A stretch of DNA of 57,023 nucleotides from an uncultured Flavobacteriales bacterium. GTDB taxonomy: Bacteria > Bacteroidota > Bacteroidia > Flavobacteriales_D > Sanyastnellaceae. The notes beneath the pieces were generated by a model. That model ran no database searches, was not told the origin of the DNA, and worked only from the letters and a program-made list of their open reading frames with translations. The DNA is taken from the NCBI GenBank assembly GCA_938084585.1, contig CALKFF010000020.1, positions 1 through 57,023 on the forward strand, written 5' to 3'. Position 1 is the first letter of the stretch. Every line of letters starts with the position of its first letter. Shown piece by piece: positions 9,195-17,396 of this stretch. A program made the translations under genes and the position numbers.

Positions 9195-9430
9195 ACGCCG
9201 CCGAAATCCGAAAGCTCATTGCAGAGCACGACATGGCGGGACTCGACAAGCTTGAGCAGGAGGTCTACGCCTCCATGGACGACGAAGCCAACGACGTGTC
9301 TGTGTTGGGCGACACATTGACCAACATCTTGGGCGCCAAGCGCGTGTTGGAAGAAGCTGAGAAACAAAGGGTCGAGCCCAAAGTGGCGCTGCGCACCTTC
9401 TTCAAAGACGTCCGAGGCATCATCGGCTGA
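9191..9430 (+). CDS. Small conserved acidic protein (DUF6952-like)
   Basis: 79 aa, helical and acidic, with no signal peptide or membrane segment. The pattern IRKLIAEHD...LEQEVYA...VLGDTLTNILGAKRVLEE...KVALRTFFKDVRGIIG resembles from memory the small DUF6952 proteins encoded directly after a thioredoxin-like gene in Flavobacteriia. The ATGA overlap with the thioredoxin gene implies coupled translation and probably joint function. No catalytic residues or Cys are visible, so it is more likely a partner or regulator than an enzyme. The family assignment needs a profile search. Confidence 0.75.
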   Translation: MNAAEIRKLIAEHDMAGLDKLEQEVYASMDDEANDVSVLGDTLTNILGAKRVLEEAEKQRVEPKVALRTFFKDVRGIIG

Positions 9431-9444
9431 CAACGCGCGCGACC

Positions 9445-11400
9445 TCAACAAGGCTCGCCGTACACCGACAGCAGGATCAGCAAGTCGACCGACGTGACCT
9501 CACCATCTTCGTTGAGGTCGGCGGGACACACGTCCTCGACCTCACCCAACAAACACGTCCCGTCGTCGAGCGTGGCGGCTGGGTCGTAGTTCTCCGCAGC
9601 GGGCCAAGTGCAACCTGAGCATCCCTCGATGGTGCACGACCCGTCGTCCAGCAGCGCCGTAGGATCATAGTTGCACGCGAGTTGGAAGGTGCACCCTGCG
9701 CAAGACTCACGCTCGCAGCTCCCGTCGTCCACCAAGGCCAAGGGGTCGTAGTTGCACGCAAAGTCGTACGTGCATCCTTCCGTCAACACCACCTCACCGG
9801 AGAACAGCCCGAGGCCATCCAGGGTGCTCCAGCCTGCAAACCACGGTTCAAGGACCGGGTGAAACGCCCCATGGTAGGACGTCACCTCAAGCCTGTCGTC
9901 CAGGTCCATGTAGTGCGGCGTGACCGTTTGGGCCGCAGAAGGCCTCGGATCCAACCCTTCAACAAGCACCCCCCCTTCGAGTGAGAAGTCGCCATCCTGG
10001 AGCACTTCCAACACCACGTTTCCGCTGTCGGCGAGCCAGCCTGAAAGTTCCTCCTGGGCCCCGTAATTCCCGTTGTACCGACCAGGGATGACCTCGTCCT
10101 CGCCGCAGACCCGCCAGTTGCGGAGGGTCAGAATGCCATATTGGCTTGGCATGATGGCGTTGAACCCGTCGCAAGACAAGTAGTGTTGGATTTCAATTCC
10201 CGCGTCACTCACCCCGTGCACAATGCTGTTGGTCCAATCGCCTCCCGGAAGGCTGTGGTAACACGCCGCGTAATCCGCCCCGTTGGTCACCAAAGTGAGG
10301 TTGCTCATGGCCGGTGTGCAATACGGTTCTGCCGAAGGGTCCATGTTGCTCTCCTCGAAGTCGTCCCCTTCTGCGTCGTAGACAAAGCTCCGGCCTGGCG
10401 GGTTGCTCGCGTGGGCCAACGCGGTGTCTTGAAGGCCAAACCAATGCTGTCCCACACCTTGCCATCCTTGGTCGCTTTCGAACGCATCCTCCGCGTGAAA
10501 CGCCGACATGACACGCCTCACCTCCACCAAGCCTCCGAAGATGTGCAGGCCGTCGTCGGCCGAAGCCAGCAACTCGATGTGCTCCACCACCGTGCCAGAA
10601 CCGCAAGCGCCAAGCTGCAGCAAGTCTGTTTCGTGGCCGTTGCCGCTCATGTTCCAACCGAGGTTGGTGCTGCCGTGACGGATCGACAAATGCCTTAGAA
10701 TGCCTGACGCCCCGTGCGGGTCGGTGTTCCCACCGTACACATGACGCTCTTGTCCAGTCACGTCCACCACGCCTTCCAGAAGGTCTTCTCCAGAACCCAC
10801 ACCACCTGTGAAAGATGGCGCGTTGGCGAAGGAAAGGTCAAGGTTCAGGGTGTTGGTCTGGGCGGCGCCGCACAACGCCAAACCACCCCACATCCCTCGG
10901 ACGTCAAGTCCCACAGATCCGTCCAAAGGGTCGCCCAAAAAGGAAAATTGAATCGGACACGTCGGCGTGCCTTGGGCGTCCAAAAACGCGCCCCTCGACA
11001 CGATCAATGCCCCAGGCATGGTGCTGTAGCTCACGGTGTTGACGGAACCAAAGGCAAACGGAATGTCCACAAGGTTCTCGCTTCGCCCCTCTCCACCTGC
11101 CCCCAACACGACGGTGCCTGGCTCAATGCGCAGGGTGTCCCCAGGGTTGACAAAGACCTCGCCCTGGAGCACGTAATGGTGGTCGCATGTCCACACGTCG
11201 CTGCCCACCCCTGCACCGGCGTTGTCCGTCACCCACACCGTGTCTCGCACGTTCACCGACGGGCAGCTGCATGCCTGCGCCACCCCCTCGTGAGGGAGCA
11301 CACCAAGCCCTGTCAACAGGACCCAACACGACAAGAACAACAACCGGGACAATGTGATTCGAATTGGCACATAAACGTAGACGAAAATGGACGCGTCCAC
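9445..11400 (-). CDS. Large secreted protein with Cys-rich NYDP repeats and dockerin-like C-terminus
   Basis: 651 aa from ATG 11400. A hydrophobic signal (LSRLLFLSCWVLLTGLGV, ending near GVAQA) precedes the mature part. Residues ~40-520 look like a beta-helix or adhesin-type surface domain (GDTLRIEPGTVVLG, MPGALIVSRGAFLDAQGT). Residues 541-620 hold three ~27-residue repeats of the form C-T-x-x-x-A-x-N-Y-D-P-x-A-x-x-D-D-G-[ST]-C. The last ~27 residues (CPADLNEDGEV, SVDLLILLSVYGEPC) resemble one EF-hand-like dockerin repeat. The true start is uncertain: GTG 11370 or TTG 11352 would sit closer to the signal peptide and leave more room for the divergent promoter. Confidence 0.82.
   Translation of the reverse strand: MDASIFVYVYVPIRITLSRLLFLSCWVLLTGLGVLPHEGVAQACSCPSVNVRDTVWVTDNAGAGVGSDVWTCDHHYVLQGEVFVNPGDTLRIEPGTVVLGAGGEGRSENLVDIPFAFGSVNTVSYSTMPGALIVSRGAFLDAQGTPTCPIQFSFLGDPLDGSVGLDVRGMWGGLALCGAAQTNTLNLDLSFANAPSFTGGVGSGEDLLEGVVDVTGQERHVYGGNTDPHGASGILRHLSIRHGSTNLGWNMSGNGHETDLLQLGACGSGTVVEHIELLASADDGLHIFGGLVEVRRVMSAFHAEDAFESDQGWQGVGQHWFGLQDTALAHASNPPGRSFVYDAEGDDFEESNMDPSAEPYCTPAMSNLTLVTNGADYAACYHSLPGGDWTNSIVHGVSDAGIEIQHYLSCDGFNAIMPSQYGILTLRNWRVCGEDEVIPGRYNGNYGAQEELSGWLADSGNVVLEVLQDGDFSLEGGVLVEGLDPRPSAAQTVTPHYMDLDDRLEVTSYHGAFHPVLEPWFAGWSTLDGLGLFSGEVVLTEGCTYDFACNYDPLALVDDGSCERESCAGCTFQLACNYDPTALLDDGSCTIEGCSGCTWPAAENYDPAATLDDGTCLLGEVEDVCPADLNEDGEVTSVDLLILLSVYGEPC
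9541..9780 (-). repeat. Three tandem ~81-bp coding repeats (NYDPxAxxDDGSC)
   Basis: The repeats encode EGCTYDFACNYDP..., AGCTFQLACNYDP... and SGCTWPAAENYDP..., each ending DDGSC or DDGTC. They are in frame and imperfect at the DNA level, so they are protein repeats, not a CRISPR or mobile repeat. Two Cys per unit and the acidic DDG loop suggest small disulphide- or Ca-stabilised modules. Confidence 0.85.
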
Positions 11401-11408
11401 TACCTTTG
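11401..11408 (+). promoter_or_regulatory. -7 promoter element for the NqrM-like gene (TACCTTTG), 4 nt from ATG
   Basis: TACCTTTG, AACC, ATG. This is an exact TAnnTTTG match and predicts a leaderless or nearly leaderless transcript. Confidence 0.6.
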
Positions 11409-11412
11409 AACC

Positions 11413-11616
11413 ATGGGAGTTGTTGAGATTTTATTGACAATCGGCCTTCTCGGTTTGGGAGTGGCTGGCATCGCCATCAAGATCCTGGTGAAGCCAGGGG
11501 GAGAATTCGGTGGCACGTGCGCCAGCAACAACCCCATGCTGCGCAGTGACGACGGAGGGTGCAGCGTGTGCGGGGCCCGTCCCCAAGACGCCTGTCAGGC
11601 GGAAAACCCAGCTTGA
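11413..11616 (+). CDS. Small single-pass membrane protein with four Cys, NqrM-like
   Basis: 67 aa: one N-terminal helix (VEILLTIGLLGLGVAGIAIKIL) followed by a soluble tail with Cys36, Cys50, Cys53 and Cys61. This matches the architecture of NqrM (DUF539), a small membrane protein of Vibrio nqr operons that is needed to assemble the iron centre between NqrD and NqrE. Here the gene lies at the far end of the nqrA-F-apbE cluster, in convergent orientation to apbE with an 18-nt gap. The Cys spacing differs from what I recall for NqrM, so assignment is by architecture and context rather than by sequence identity. Confidence 0.7.
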   Translation: MGVVEILLTIGLLGLGVAGIAIKILVKPGGEFGGTCASNNPMLRSDDGGCSVCGARPQDACQAENPA

Positions 11617-11634
11617 CTCAAGGCGCGAACCGCC

Positions 11635-12783
11635 TCAACGGTTTGCCTCTGGCAATTCCGACAACCACGTCAGCTGTTCCCGCATGCGGGGTGTCGCCCA
11701 AAAACTGTACGCGTCGGTGGAATCTGCCATGATGAACAACGCGTCCACCGGCTTGCCAGCTTGTTGCAGGCTGTCGATCCAGGCCGCGCCGTCTTCAGGG
11801 CCCAACACCATGCACACCGTGGCGTAAGCGTCCGCGTATGCCGCACTCGGCGTGACCACGGTGGCGCTCAACAGGCGGTGCTCCACCGGCCGGCCGGTGC
11901 GCGGATCCAAAGTGTGCGACACGCGCTGGCCATTCACGACCGTCGTTTTCCTGTAATTCCCGCTCGTACACACGGACGTGTTCTCCACGGGGTAGATGGC
12001 TTGCAAGGAGCGGCCGACAGCTTGCGGGCGGTCCACTGCAATGCGCCAGGGCTGGCCCTGCGGATTGAGTCCCCAACATTTGACCTCGCCGCCCAATTCC
12101 ACCATGGCATGCGCCACACCCTCCATTTGGAGCACTTCGGCCAACCCGTCCACGGTGTAACCTTGAGCCACCGCATTGAAATCCAGCGACACCCTGGGGT
12201 CGCCTTTGGAAAGGTGACCTCCTGTCTTTTGGCCGACGTCGTCAAGCACTTCGTTGAAATCCACGACGTCGGTGCGGAACCTCGCAAACGCGTGCACGCT
12301 GTCGACCATGGACTGGGTCACCACGTCGCGGTGCTCGGTGCGGAATCCCCACAGCTTCATCAACGGCGCCATGGCCACGTCGAACGCGCCTTTGGACTCG
12401 GTATGCACGTCGGAGGAAATGTCCCAGAGCAACCCCCAAACGTTGGCCACATCGCGCACTTCGAACACCGTGTCCGTCCGGGAAAAGGCGTTGAACCGAG
12501 ACAAAGCTGACTCGGGACGCCACGCGTTCATTTCCAGATCCACCCGCTCAAGTTCGTCGTCGATGGCTTGTTGGGGCACGGAGTCTTGGGCCACGTACTT
12601 GATGGTGTACGTCGTGCCTTGGGCCTGGCCCTGGTGAACCCAAAGCTTGCCGCCCATGGCTGGGACCTCGGTGTCGCCGCCAGGGCCTTGACATCCGAAA
12701 ACGACAAAGGCCCCTGCTGTTGCAAGGACCTTTGCGATTCGTGGCAGGCTGAACTCAGCCACCGAAGTCGTCGAAACTGACAT
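11635..12783 (-). CDS. apbE: FAD:protein FMN transferase ApbE, lipoprotein
   Basis: 382 aa. The N-terminal lipoprotein signal ends at FVVFGC (Cys31), placing it on the periplasmic side. Typical ApbE sequence follows: [76 protein letters not shown]. The enzyme attaches FMN from FAD to Thr of NqrB and NqrC via a phosphoester bond. It is the last gene of the nqr operon and, from ATG 12783, overlaps nqrF by 29 nt. A GTG at 12762 would overlap by only 8 nt and still keep the signal peptide, so the start is not settled. Confidence 0.95.
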   Translation of the reverse strand: MSVSTTSVAEFSLPRIAKVLATAGAFVVFGCQGPGGDTEVPAMGGKLWVHQGQAQGTTYTIKYVAQDSVPQQAIDDELERVDLEMNAWRPESALSRFNAFSRTDTVFEVRDVANVWGLLWDISSDVHTESKGAFDVAMAPLMKLWGFRTEHRDVVTQSMVDSVHAFARFRTDVVDFNEVLDDVGQKTGGHLSKGDPRVSLDFNAVAQGYTVDGLAEVLQMEGVAHAMVELGGEVKCWGLNPQGQPWRIAVDRPQAVGRSLQAIYPVENTSVCTSGNYRKTTVVNGQRVSHTLDPRTGRPVEHRLLSATVVTPSAAYADAYATVCMVLGPEDGAAWIDSLQQAGKPVDALFIMADSTDAYSFWATPRMREQLTWLSELPEANR

Positions 12784-14050
12784 TTTCAGGGGGCACCCCC
12801 CAGTCGTCGCACATCTTCAGCACCGCCTGGTTCATCATGGGCGGGCCGCAGAAGTAGAACTCGATGTCCTCAGGCGCCTCGTGGTCCTTGAGGTGGTGGT
12901 CGATCACCGCGTTGTGGACAAAACCGAGGAAGCCGTCGCCCTCGTCGTTGACGTCCTTCTTCTCATTCCAATTGTCCACTTCCGCAGGCTCTGACAACAC
13001 CAAGTGGAACTTGAAGTTGGGGAATTCCTTCTCGATGGCCCGGAAATCGTCCACGTAGAACAGCTCACGCTTGGAGCGTCCGCCGTAGTAGAACGTGACC
13101 TTGCGGCCGGTCTTCAAGGTGTGGAACAGGTGGAAGAGGTGTGAGCGCATAGGTGCCATGCCGGCACCACCGCCGATGTACACCATCTCGGCCTCGGTCT
13201 CCTTGATGAAGAACTCGCCGTAAGGGCCGGAAATGGTGACCTTGTCGCCGGGCTTTTGGGCGAAGACGAACGAAGAACAAATGCCTGGGTTCACCTGCAT
13301 CCAGCCATTCCGTGCGCGGTCCCATGGCGGGGTCGCGATCCGGATGTTCAGCATCACGATGTTGCCCTCTGCAGGGTGGTTGGCCATGGAGTACGCCCGA
13401 ACAATGGGCTCGTCGTTGACCATCTTGAGGCCCCACAACCCAAACTTGTCCCACTCCGATTGGAAGGTCTTGGGGTCGGGGTGATGCTCTGGGTGGGCCG
13501 TGATGTCGATGTCCTTGTAGTCCACGGTGATCGTGGGCACGTCCACTTGAATGTATCCGCCGGCCTCGAAGTCCAAAGTCTCGCCCTCTGGGAGGCGCAC
13601 CACGAACTCCTTGATGAAGGAGGCCACGTTGTAGTTGGACACCACTTCGCATTCCCACTTCTTGATGCCGAAGACTTCTTCAGGCACCTGGATGTCCATG
13701 TCTTCCTTCACCTTCACCTGGCAACCGAGGCGCCAGTTGTCGGCGACCTCCTTGCGTGAAAAGTGAGGGGTCTCGGTGGGCAAGATTGAACCGCCCCCGG
13801 TGTTGACTTGGCATTTGCACTGAACACAAGTGCCACCACCTCCACAAGCAGATGGCAGGAACACCCCGTTGTTGCCCAACGTGGTCAGCAAGGTTGAGCC
13901 GCCTTCCACCTCGAGGGTTTGCTCCCCGTTGATGGTGATTTTAAGCTTGCCCGCGGGCGAGAGTTTGGCCTTCACAAAGAGAAGCAAGCTCACGAGCATC
14001 AAGATGACCGTGAGGAAGAAGGCGATGGTCAGAATCAGCGTGGTTGTCAT
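12755..14050 (-). CDS. nqrF: Na+-NQR subunit F, NADH-oxidising flavoprotein
   Basis: 431 aa. An N-terminal membrane anchor (residues 1-28) is followed by a plant-type [2Fe-2S] domain with Cys69, Cys75, Cys78 and Cys110. Then come the FAD-binding RAYSMANHP and the NADH-binding [17 protein letters not shown] and [12 protein letters not shown], ending in SFDDFGG. It takes hydride from NADH and feeds electrons into the complex. It sits 6 nt after nqrE and overlaps apbE. Confidence 0.97.
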   Translation of the reverse strand: MTTTLILTIAFFLTVILMLVSLLLFVKAKLSPAGKLKITINGEQTLEVEGGSTLLTTLGNNGVFLPSACGGGGTCVQCKCQVNTGGGSILPTETPHFSRKEVADNWRLGCQVKVKEDMDIQVPEEVFGIKKWECEVVSNYNVASFIKEFVVRLPEGETLDFEAGGYIQVDVPTITVDYKDIDITAHPEHHPDPKTFQSEWDKFGLWGLKMVNDEPIVRAYSMANHPAEGNIVMLNIRIATPPWDRARNGWMQVNPGICSSFVFAQKPGDKVTISGPYGEFFIKETEAEMVYIGGGAGMAPMRSHLFHLFHTLKTGRKVTFYYGGRSKRELFYVDDFRAIEKEFPNFKFHLVLSEPAEVDNWNEKKDVNDEGDGFLGFVHNAVIDHHLKDHEAPEDIEFYFCGPPMMNQAVLKMCDDWGVPPENVSFDDFGG

Positions 14051-14056
14051 GTCTGA

Positions 14057-14671
14057 TCAGATTTCAATGCCCATGAAGCTCATGAAGGCGATGCCCATGA
14101 GTCCAGTGATGATGAATGTGATGCCCAACCCGCGGAGCGGCGCAGGGACGTGAGAGTAACGGATCTTTTCGCGGATGGCTGCAATGGCCACGATGGCCAG
14201 CCACCAGCCCACCCCGCTGCCGAGGCCAAAGACCGTGGCTTCCCCGATGCTGGGGTATTGGCGGTCCTGCATGAACAGGGCGCCACCGAGGATGGAGCAG
14301 TTCACCGCGATGAGGGGCAGGAAGATGCCCAGTGCGCCGTACAGCGCGGGGGCGAACTTCTCGACAATCATCTCCACAAGCTGCACCATGGAGGCGATGA
14401 CCGCGATGAACATGATGAAGCTCAGGAAGCTCAAGTCGACGTTGGCGTACTCCGGGTTCAACCAGGCCAAGGCCCCTTCCTTGAGCACGTAGTTCTCAAG
14501 GAGGTAGTTGATCGGCACGGTGATGCCGAGGACAAAAATCACCGCAAGGCCCAGGCCGTTGGCGGTTTTGACAGTCTTGGACACCGCGAGGTAAGAACAC
14601 ATGCCCAAGAAGTAGGCGAAAATCATGTTCTCGATGAAGATGCCCTTCACGAATATGCTGAGGTATTCCAT
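14057..14671 (-). CDS. nqrE: Na+-NQR subunit E, integral membrane
   Basis: 204 aa with six predicted helices. The two cysteines that co-ligate the intramembrane iron centre with NqrD are visible: Cys25 in [13 protein letters not shown] and Cys125 in [11 protein letters not shown]. The start [23 protein letters not shown] is family-typical. It lies 3 nt after nqrD and 6 nt before nqrF. Confidence 0.97.
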   Translation of the reverse strand: MEYLSIFVKGIFIENMIFAYFLGMCSYLAVSKTVKTANGLGLAVIFVLGITVPINYLLENYVLKEGALAWLNPEYANVDLSFLSFIMFIAVIASMVQLVEMIVEKFAPALYGALGIFLPLIAVNCSILGGALFMQDRQYPSIGEATVFGLGSGVGWWLAIVAIAAIREKIRYSHVPAPLRGLGITFIITGLMGIAFMSFMGIEI

Positions 14672-14674
14672 GGC

Positions 14675-15370
14675 TTAGTTTTCTTCGATAAGTGCCTCGT
14701 TGCGGCTGCGTTGAATCCAAATGATCAGACCCACCGTGATCAAAGCCATCGGAGGGAGAATCATCAAGTTGTTGTTCTCGTAGAATCCACCTTCAGAAAT
14801 GAACCAGCTTGTGGGCAAGAACTTCACTTGGCCCATGCCGGGAAGCGAGATGGCCCCGCTGCCGAAGATTTCACGGACGATGGAGACCACGAGGAGGATC
14901 CACGCGTAGCCCATCGCGTTGCCGATGGCGTCGAGGAGCGCAGGCCCAGGCTTGTTGCCCAAGGCGAACGCCTCGAGGCGTCCCATGATGATGCAGTTGG
15001 TGATGATCAAGCCCACGAAGACCGACAACTTCTCGCTGATGTCTGGCTGGAAAGCTTTGAGCACTTGGTCCACGATGATCACCAAGGAGGCGACGACCAC
15101 GAGCTGCACGATGATGCGGATTCGGTCTGGAACCATGTTGCGAAGCAGGGAGATGATGACGTTTCCGCCAATCATCACGAACAGCACAGACAAGCTCATG
15201 ATCACAGCCTGCTGAAGTTGCACGGTGATCGCCAAGGCAGAGCAAATGCCAAGCACCTGCACGGTGATGGGGTTGCTGTCGTCCAGGGGATCCTTGAGGA
15301 GTTTGCGGTTCTTTTTGCTGAACAAGCTCTCGCGCTTGGTCTCGACCGCGGAGTTGGTGTCGGTGCTCAT
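14675..15370 (-). CDS. nqrD: Na+-NQR subunit D, integral membrane
   Basis: 231 aa, six helices, with an N-terminal hydrophilic extension of about 30 residues (TKRESLFSKKNRKLLKDPL). The iron-centre cysteines are Cys43 in VLGICSALAIT and Cys126 in ITNCIIMGRLEAFAL, the partners of NqrE Cys25 and Cys125. The ATG overlaps the nqrC stop (ATGA). Confidence 0.97.
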   Translation of the reverse strand: MSTDTNSAVETKRESLFSKKNRKLLKDPLDDSNPITVQVLGICSALAITVQLQQAVIMSLSVLFVMIGGNVIISLLRNMVPDRIRIIVQLVVVASLVIIVDQVLKAFQPDISEKLSVFVGLIITNCIIMGRLEAFALGNKPGPALLDAIGNAMGYAWILLVVSIVREIFGSGAISLPGMGQVKFLPTSWFISEGGFYENNNLMILPPMALITVGLIIWIQRSRNEALIEEN

Positions 15371-16140
15371 CGTTGGGCGCGTTGGGTTGCGTTGTTGAAG
15401 TACTTGAGGTAAATGCCCATGGTGCGGTTGAGCATTTCATCCACGCCCTTGGACGTGATGGTGCCGCCGGTGATGCCGTCGACGCTGTGGACGTCGGTCA
15501 ACGCTCCGCCCTTCAGGACCGAGAAGTACGTGGGGCCCACTTCCGCGAGGGTCTTGCCCTCAAACTTTTCCGTGAAGAAGGACTCTTTGATTTCAGCACC
15601 CAAACCAGGCGTCTCGGTCTTGTGGTCAAACTTGGCGCCGTAGATGGTCTGCATGTCGCCCTCAAGCGCCACGTAGCCCCAAATCGGTCCCCACAGCCCA
15701 GAGCCCACCATGGGCACCACGAAGTAGGTCTCGCCTTCTTTTTGGCATTCGAAGACCGGGAAGGTCAAGTCGCTGGCGTTGGCCCAAGACAAATCGCCCT
15801 TGGAAGGCTTGTGCGAGCGGTAGTCCTTTTTGATGTCGATGTTGAAGGGGTCGGTTGCGTCGGTGGTGTTGACTTCGCCTTGCTTCACAGTCACCTGCGC
15901 ACCCGCCGCGTCAATGGACACGCGTGAGGTGACGTATTCAGCGAAGAGCTCCTTCGCGTTGTCGCGCTGGGAGTCCACCTTGATGGCCCCGAGGATGTCC
16001 ATCATCTTTTTATCGGCCGCGTTGGCCTGCTGGAGAGGCTTCAGCGAGATGGCTGTGGCTGCGAGGGCCGCCCCCACCACCACCACCATCACAATGGCAA
16101 AGCCAAAGGTGTAGCCGGTTCCGTTTTTGTTGATCGCCAT
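15367..16140 (-). CDS. nqrC: Na+-NQR subunit C, FMN-binding
   Basis: 257 aa: one N-terminal membrane helix (FGFAIVMVVVVGAALAATAI) and a periplasmic FMN-binding domain. The ApbE target motif reads DGITGGTITS, with the candidate flavinylated Thr at 227; relative to the SGAT form best known from Vibrio, Ser is Thr and Ala is Gly. Other family segments are present (GLWGPIWGYVALEGDMQTIYG, HKTETPGLGAEI). It is 27 nt after nqrB and overlaps nqrD. Confidence 0.96.
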   Translation of the reverse strand: MAINKNGTGYTFGFAIVMVVVVGAALAATAISLKPLQQANAADKKMMDILGAIKVDSQRDNAKELFAEYVTSRVSIDAAGAQVTVKQGEVNTTDATDPFNIDIKKDYRSHKPSKGDLSWANASDLTFPVFECQKEGETYFVVPMVGSGLWGPIWGYVALEGDMQTIYGAKFDHKTETPGLGAEIKESFFTEKFEGKTLAEVGPTYFSVLKGGALTDVHSVDGITGGTITSKGVDEMLNRTMGIYLKYFNNATQRAQR

Positions 16141-16167
16141 GGTTGTGCGTTTCGTTCGTTCGTAAGG

Positions 16168-17385
16168 TTAGGCTGCAGCCACCGTCAACCGCTTCTCACG
16201 GCGCTTGATGTTGGCTTCAATCACGTAGTGGTCGATGAGTGGGGCCATGACGTTCATGAACAAGATGGCCATCATCACCCCCTCGGGGTAAGCGGGGTTG
16301 AAGACGCGAATCATGATGCTGAACAAGCCGCCGAAGAATCCGTACCAGAGCTTGCCGGTGTTCGTTTGGGCTGCACTCACAGGGTCGGTGGCCATGAAGA
16401 CCATGCCAAACATGAATCCGCCCATCACCACTTGGTGCACAGGGTTGATGGTCATGTACGCGTTGGCGCCGATGAGGTTGAACAACACCCCCATCACCAA
16501 GCCGCCTGCCAAGAAGGAGGCGATCACGCGCCAGCTGCCAATGCCAGTCCAAATGAGGATAGCCGCGCCGATCAGACAAGCCAACGAAGACGTTTCACCC
16601 ACCGAACCCGGGATCAACCCCAGGAAGCAGTTGCTCAACGAGAACATGCCGCCGTCCGCGAAGAGCGACATCGTGGCGGCGCTCGCTTCCGACGCCGCGG
16701 TGCCCACCGTGCCCGCAAGGTGACCCAAGGCCGTGGCCCCAGTGTACCCGTCCACAAGCATGCCTCCAGCCTTGCTGGTCGCCACGTCGTGGATCCAAAT
16801 TTCACCACTCAATTGCTTGGGGTAGGCGAAGAACAAGAACGCCCGTGCCGTGAGGGCCACGTTCAGAATGTTCATGCCGGTGCCTCCGAAGACTTCTTTC
16901 GCCACCACCACGGCAAACGCCACGGCCAGGGCGACCATCCACAGGGGCACGTCGACGGGCATGATGAGTGGGATCAGCATGCCGGACACGAGGTACCCCT
17001 CGTTGATGCTATGCCCACGCATGCCCGCGAACAAGAACTCAATGCCCAAGCCCACGCCGTAGCTGACGACGATGAGTGGGATGACCTTCCATGCGCCCAC
17101 GAGCACGTTGGCGAGGAGGTCGGAAGATTGGCCCAGGCTCAAGTGGTACTGGTGTCCGATGTTCCACATGCCAAACAACAGGCAAGGAATCATGGCCACA
17201 ATCACCAAGAACATGGTGCGCTTCAAATCGATGCTGTCACGGACGTGCGCCCCTGAGGAGGTCACGTGACCTGGGGTGAATGCGAACGTCTCGAGGGAGT
17301 CGAACACCACCCAGAAGCGCGACAGCTTGCCGCCTTCTTCAAAGTGAGGCTTGACCGATTGGATGAGGTTGTGAATGGCTTTCAT
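16168..17385 (-). CDS. nqrB: Na+-NQR subunit B, FMN-binding membrane subunit
   Basis: 405 aa with many transmembrane helices. The flavinylation motif DGYTGATALGH places covalent FMN at Thr218. Conserved regions include VPLWMVALAVAFAVVVAKEVFGGTGMN in two stretches and NPVHQVVMGGFMFGMVFMATDPVSAAQT. It is the central Na+-translocating and quinone-contacting subunit. It lies 11 nt after nqrA. Confidence 0.97.
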   Translation of the reverse strand: MKAIHNLIQSVKPHFEEGGKLSRFWVVFDSLETFAFTPGHVTSSGAHVRDSIDLKRTMFLVIVAMIPCLLFGMWNIGHQYHLSLGQSSDLLANVLVGAWKVIPLIVVSYGVGLGIEFLFAGMRGHSINEGYLVSGMLIPLIMPVDVPLWMVALAVAFAVVVAKEVFGGTGMNILNVALTARAFLFFAYPKQLSGEIWIHDVATSKAGGMLVDGYTGATALGHLAGTVGTAASEASAATMSLFADGGMFSLSNCFLGLIPGSVGETSSLACLIGAAILIWTGIGSWRVIASFLAGGLVMGVLFNLIGANAYMTINPVHQVVMGGFMFGMVFMATDPVSAAQTNTGKLWYGFFGGLFSIMIRVFNPAYPEGVMMAILFMNVMAPLIDHYVIEANIKRREKRLTVAAA

Positions 17386-17396
17386 GTCGTCAGTCT

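Noticed and set aside
9541-9780. Regular repeats suggesting CRISPR or tandem DNA repeat
   Set aside because: Units are in frame, imperfect and encode a clear protein repeat.
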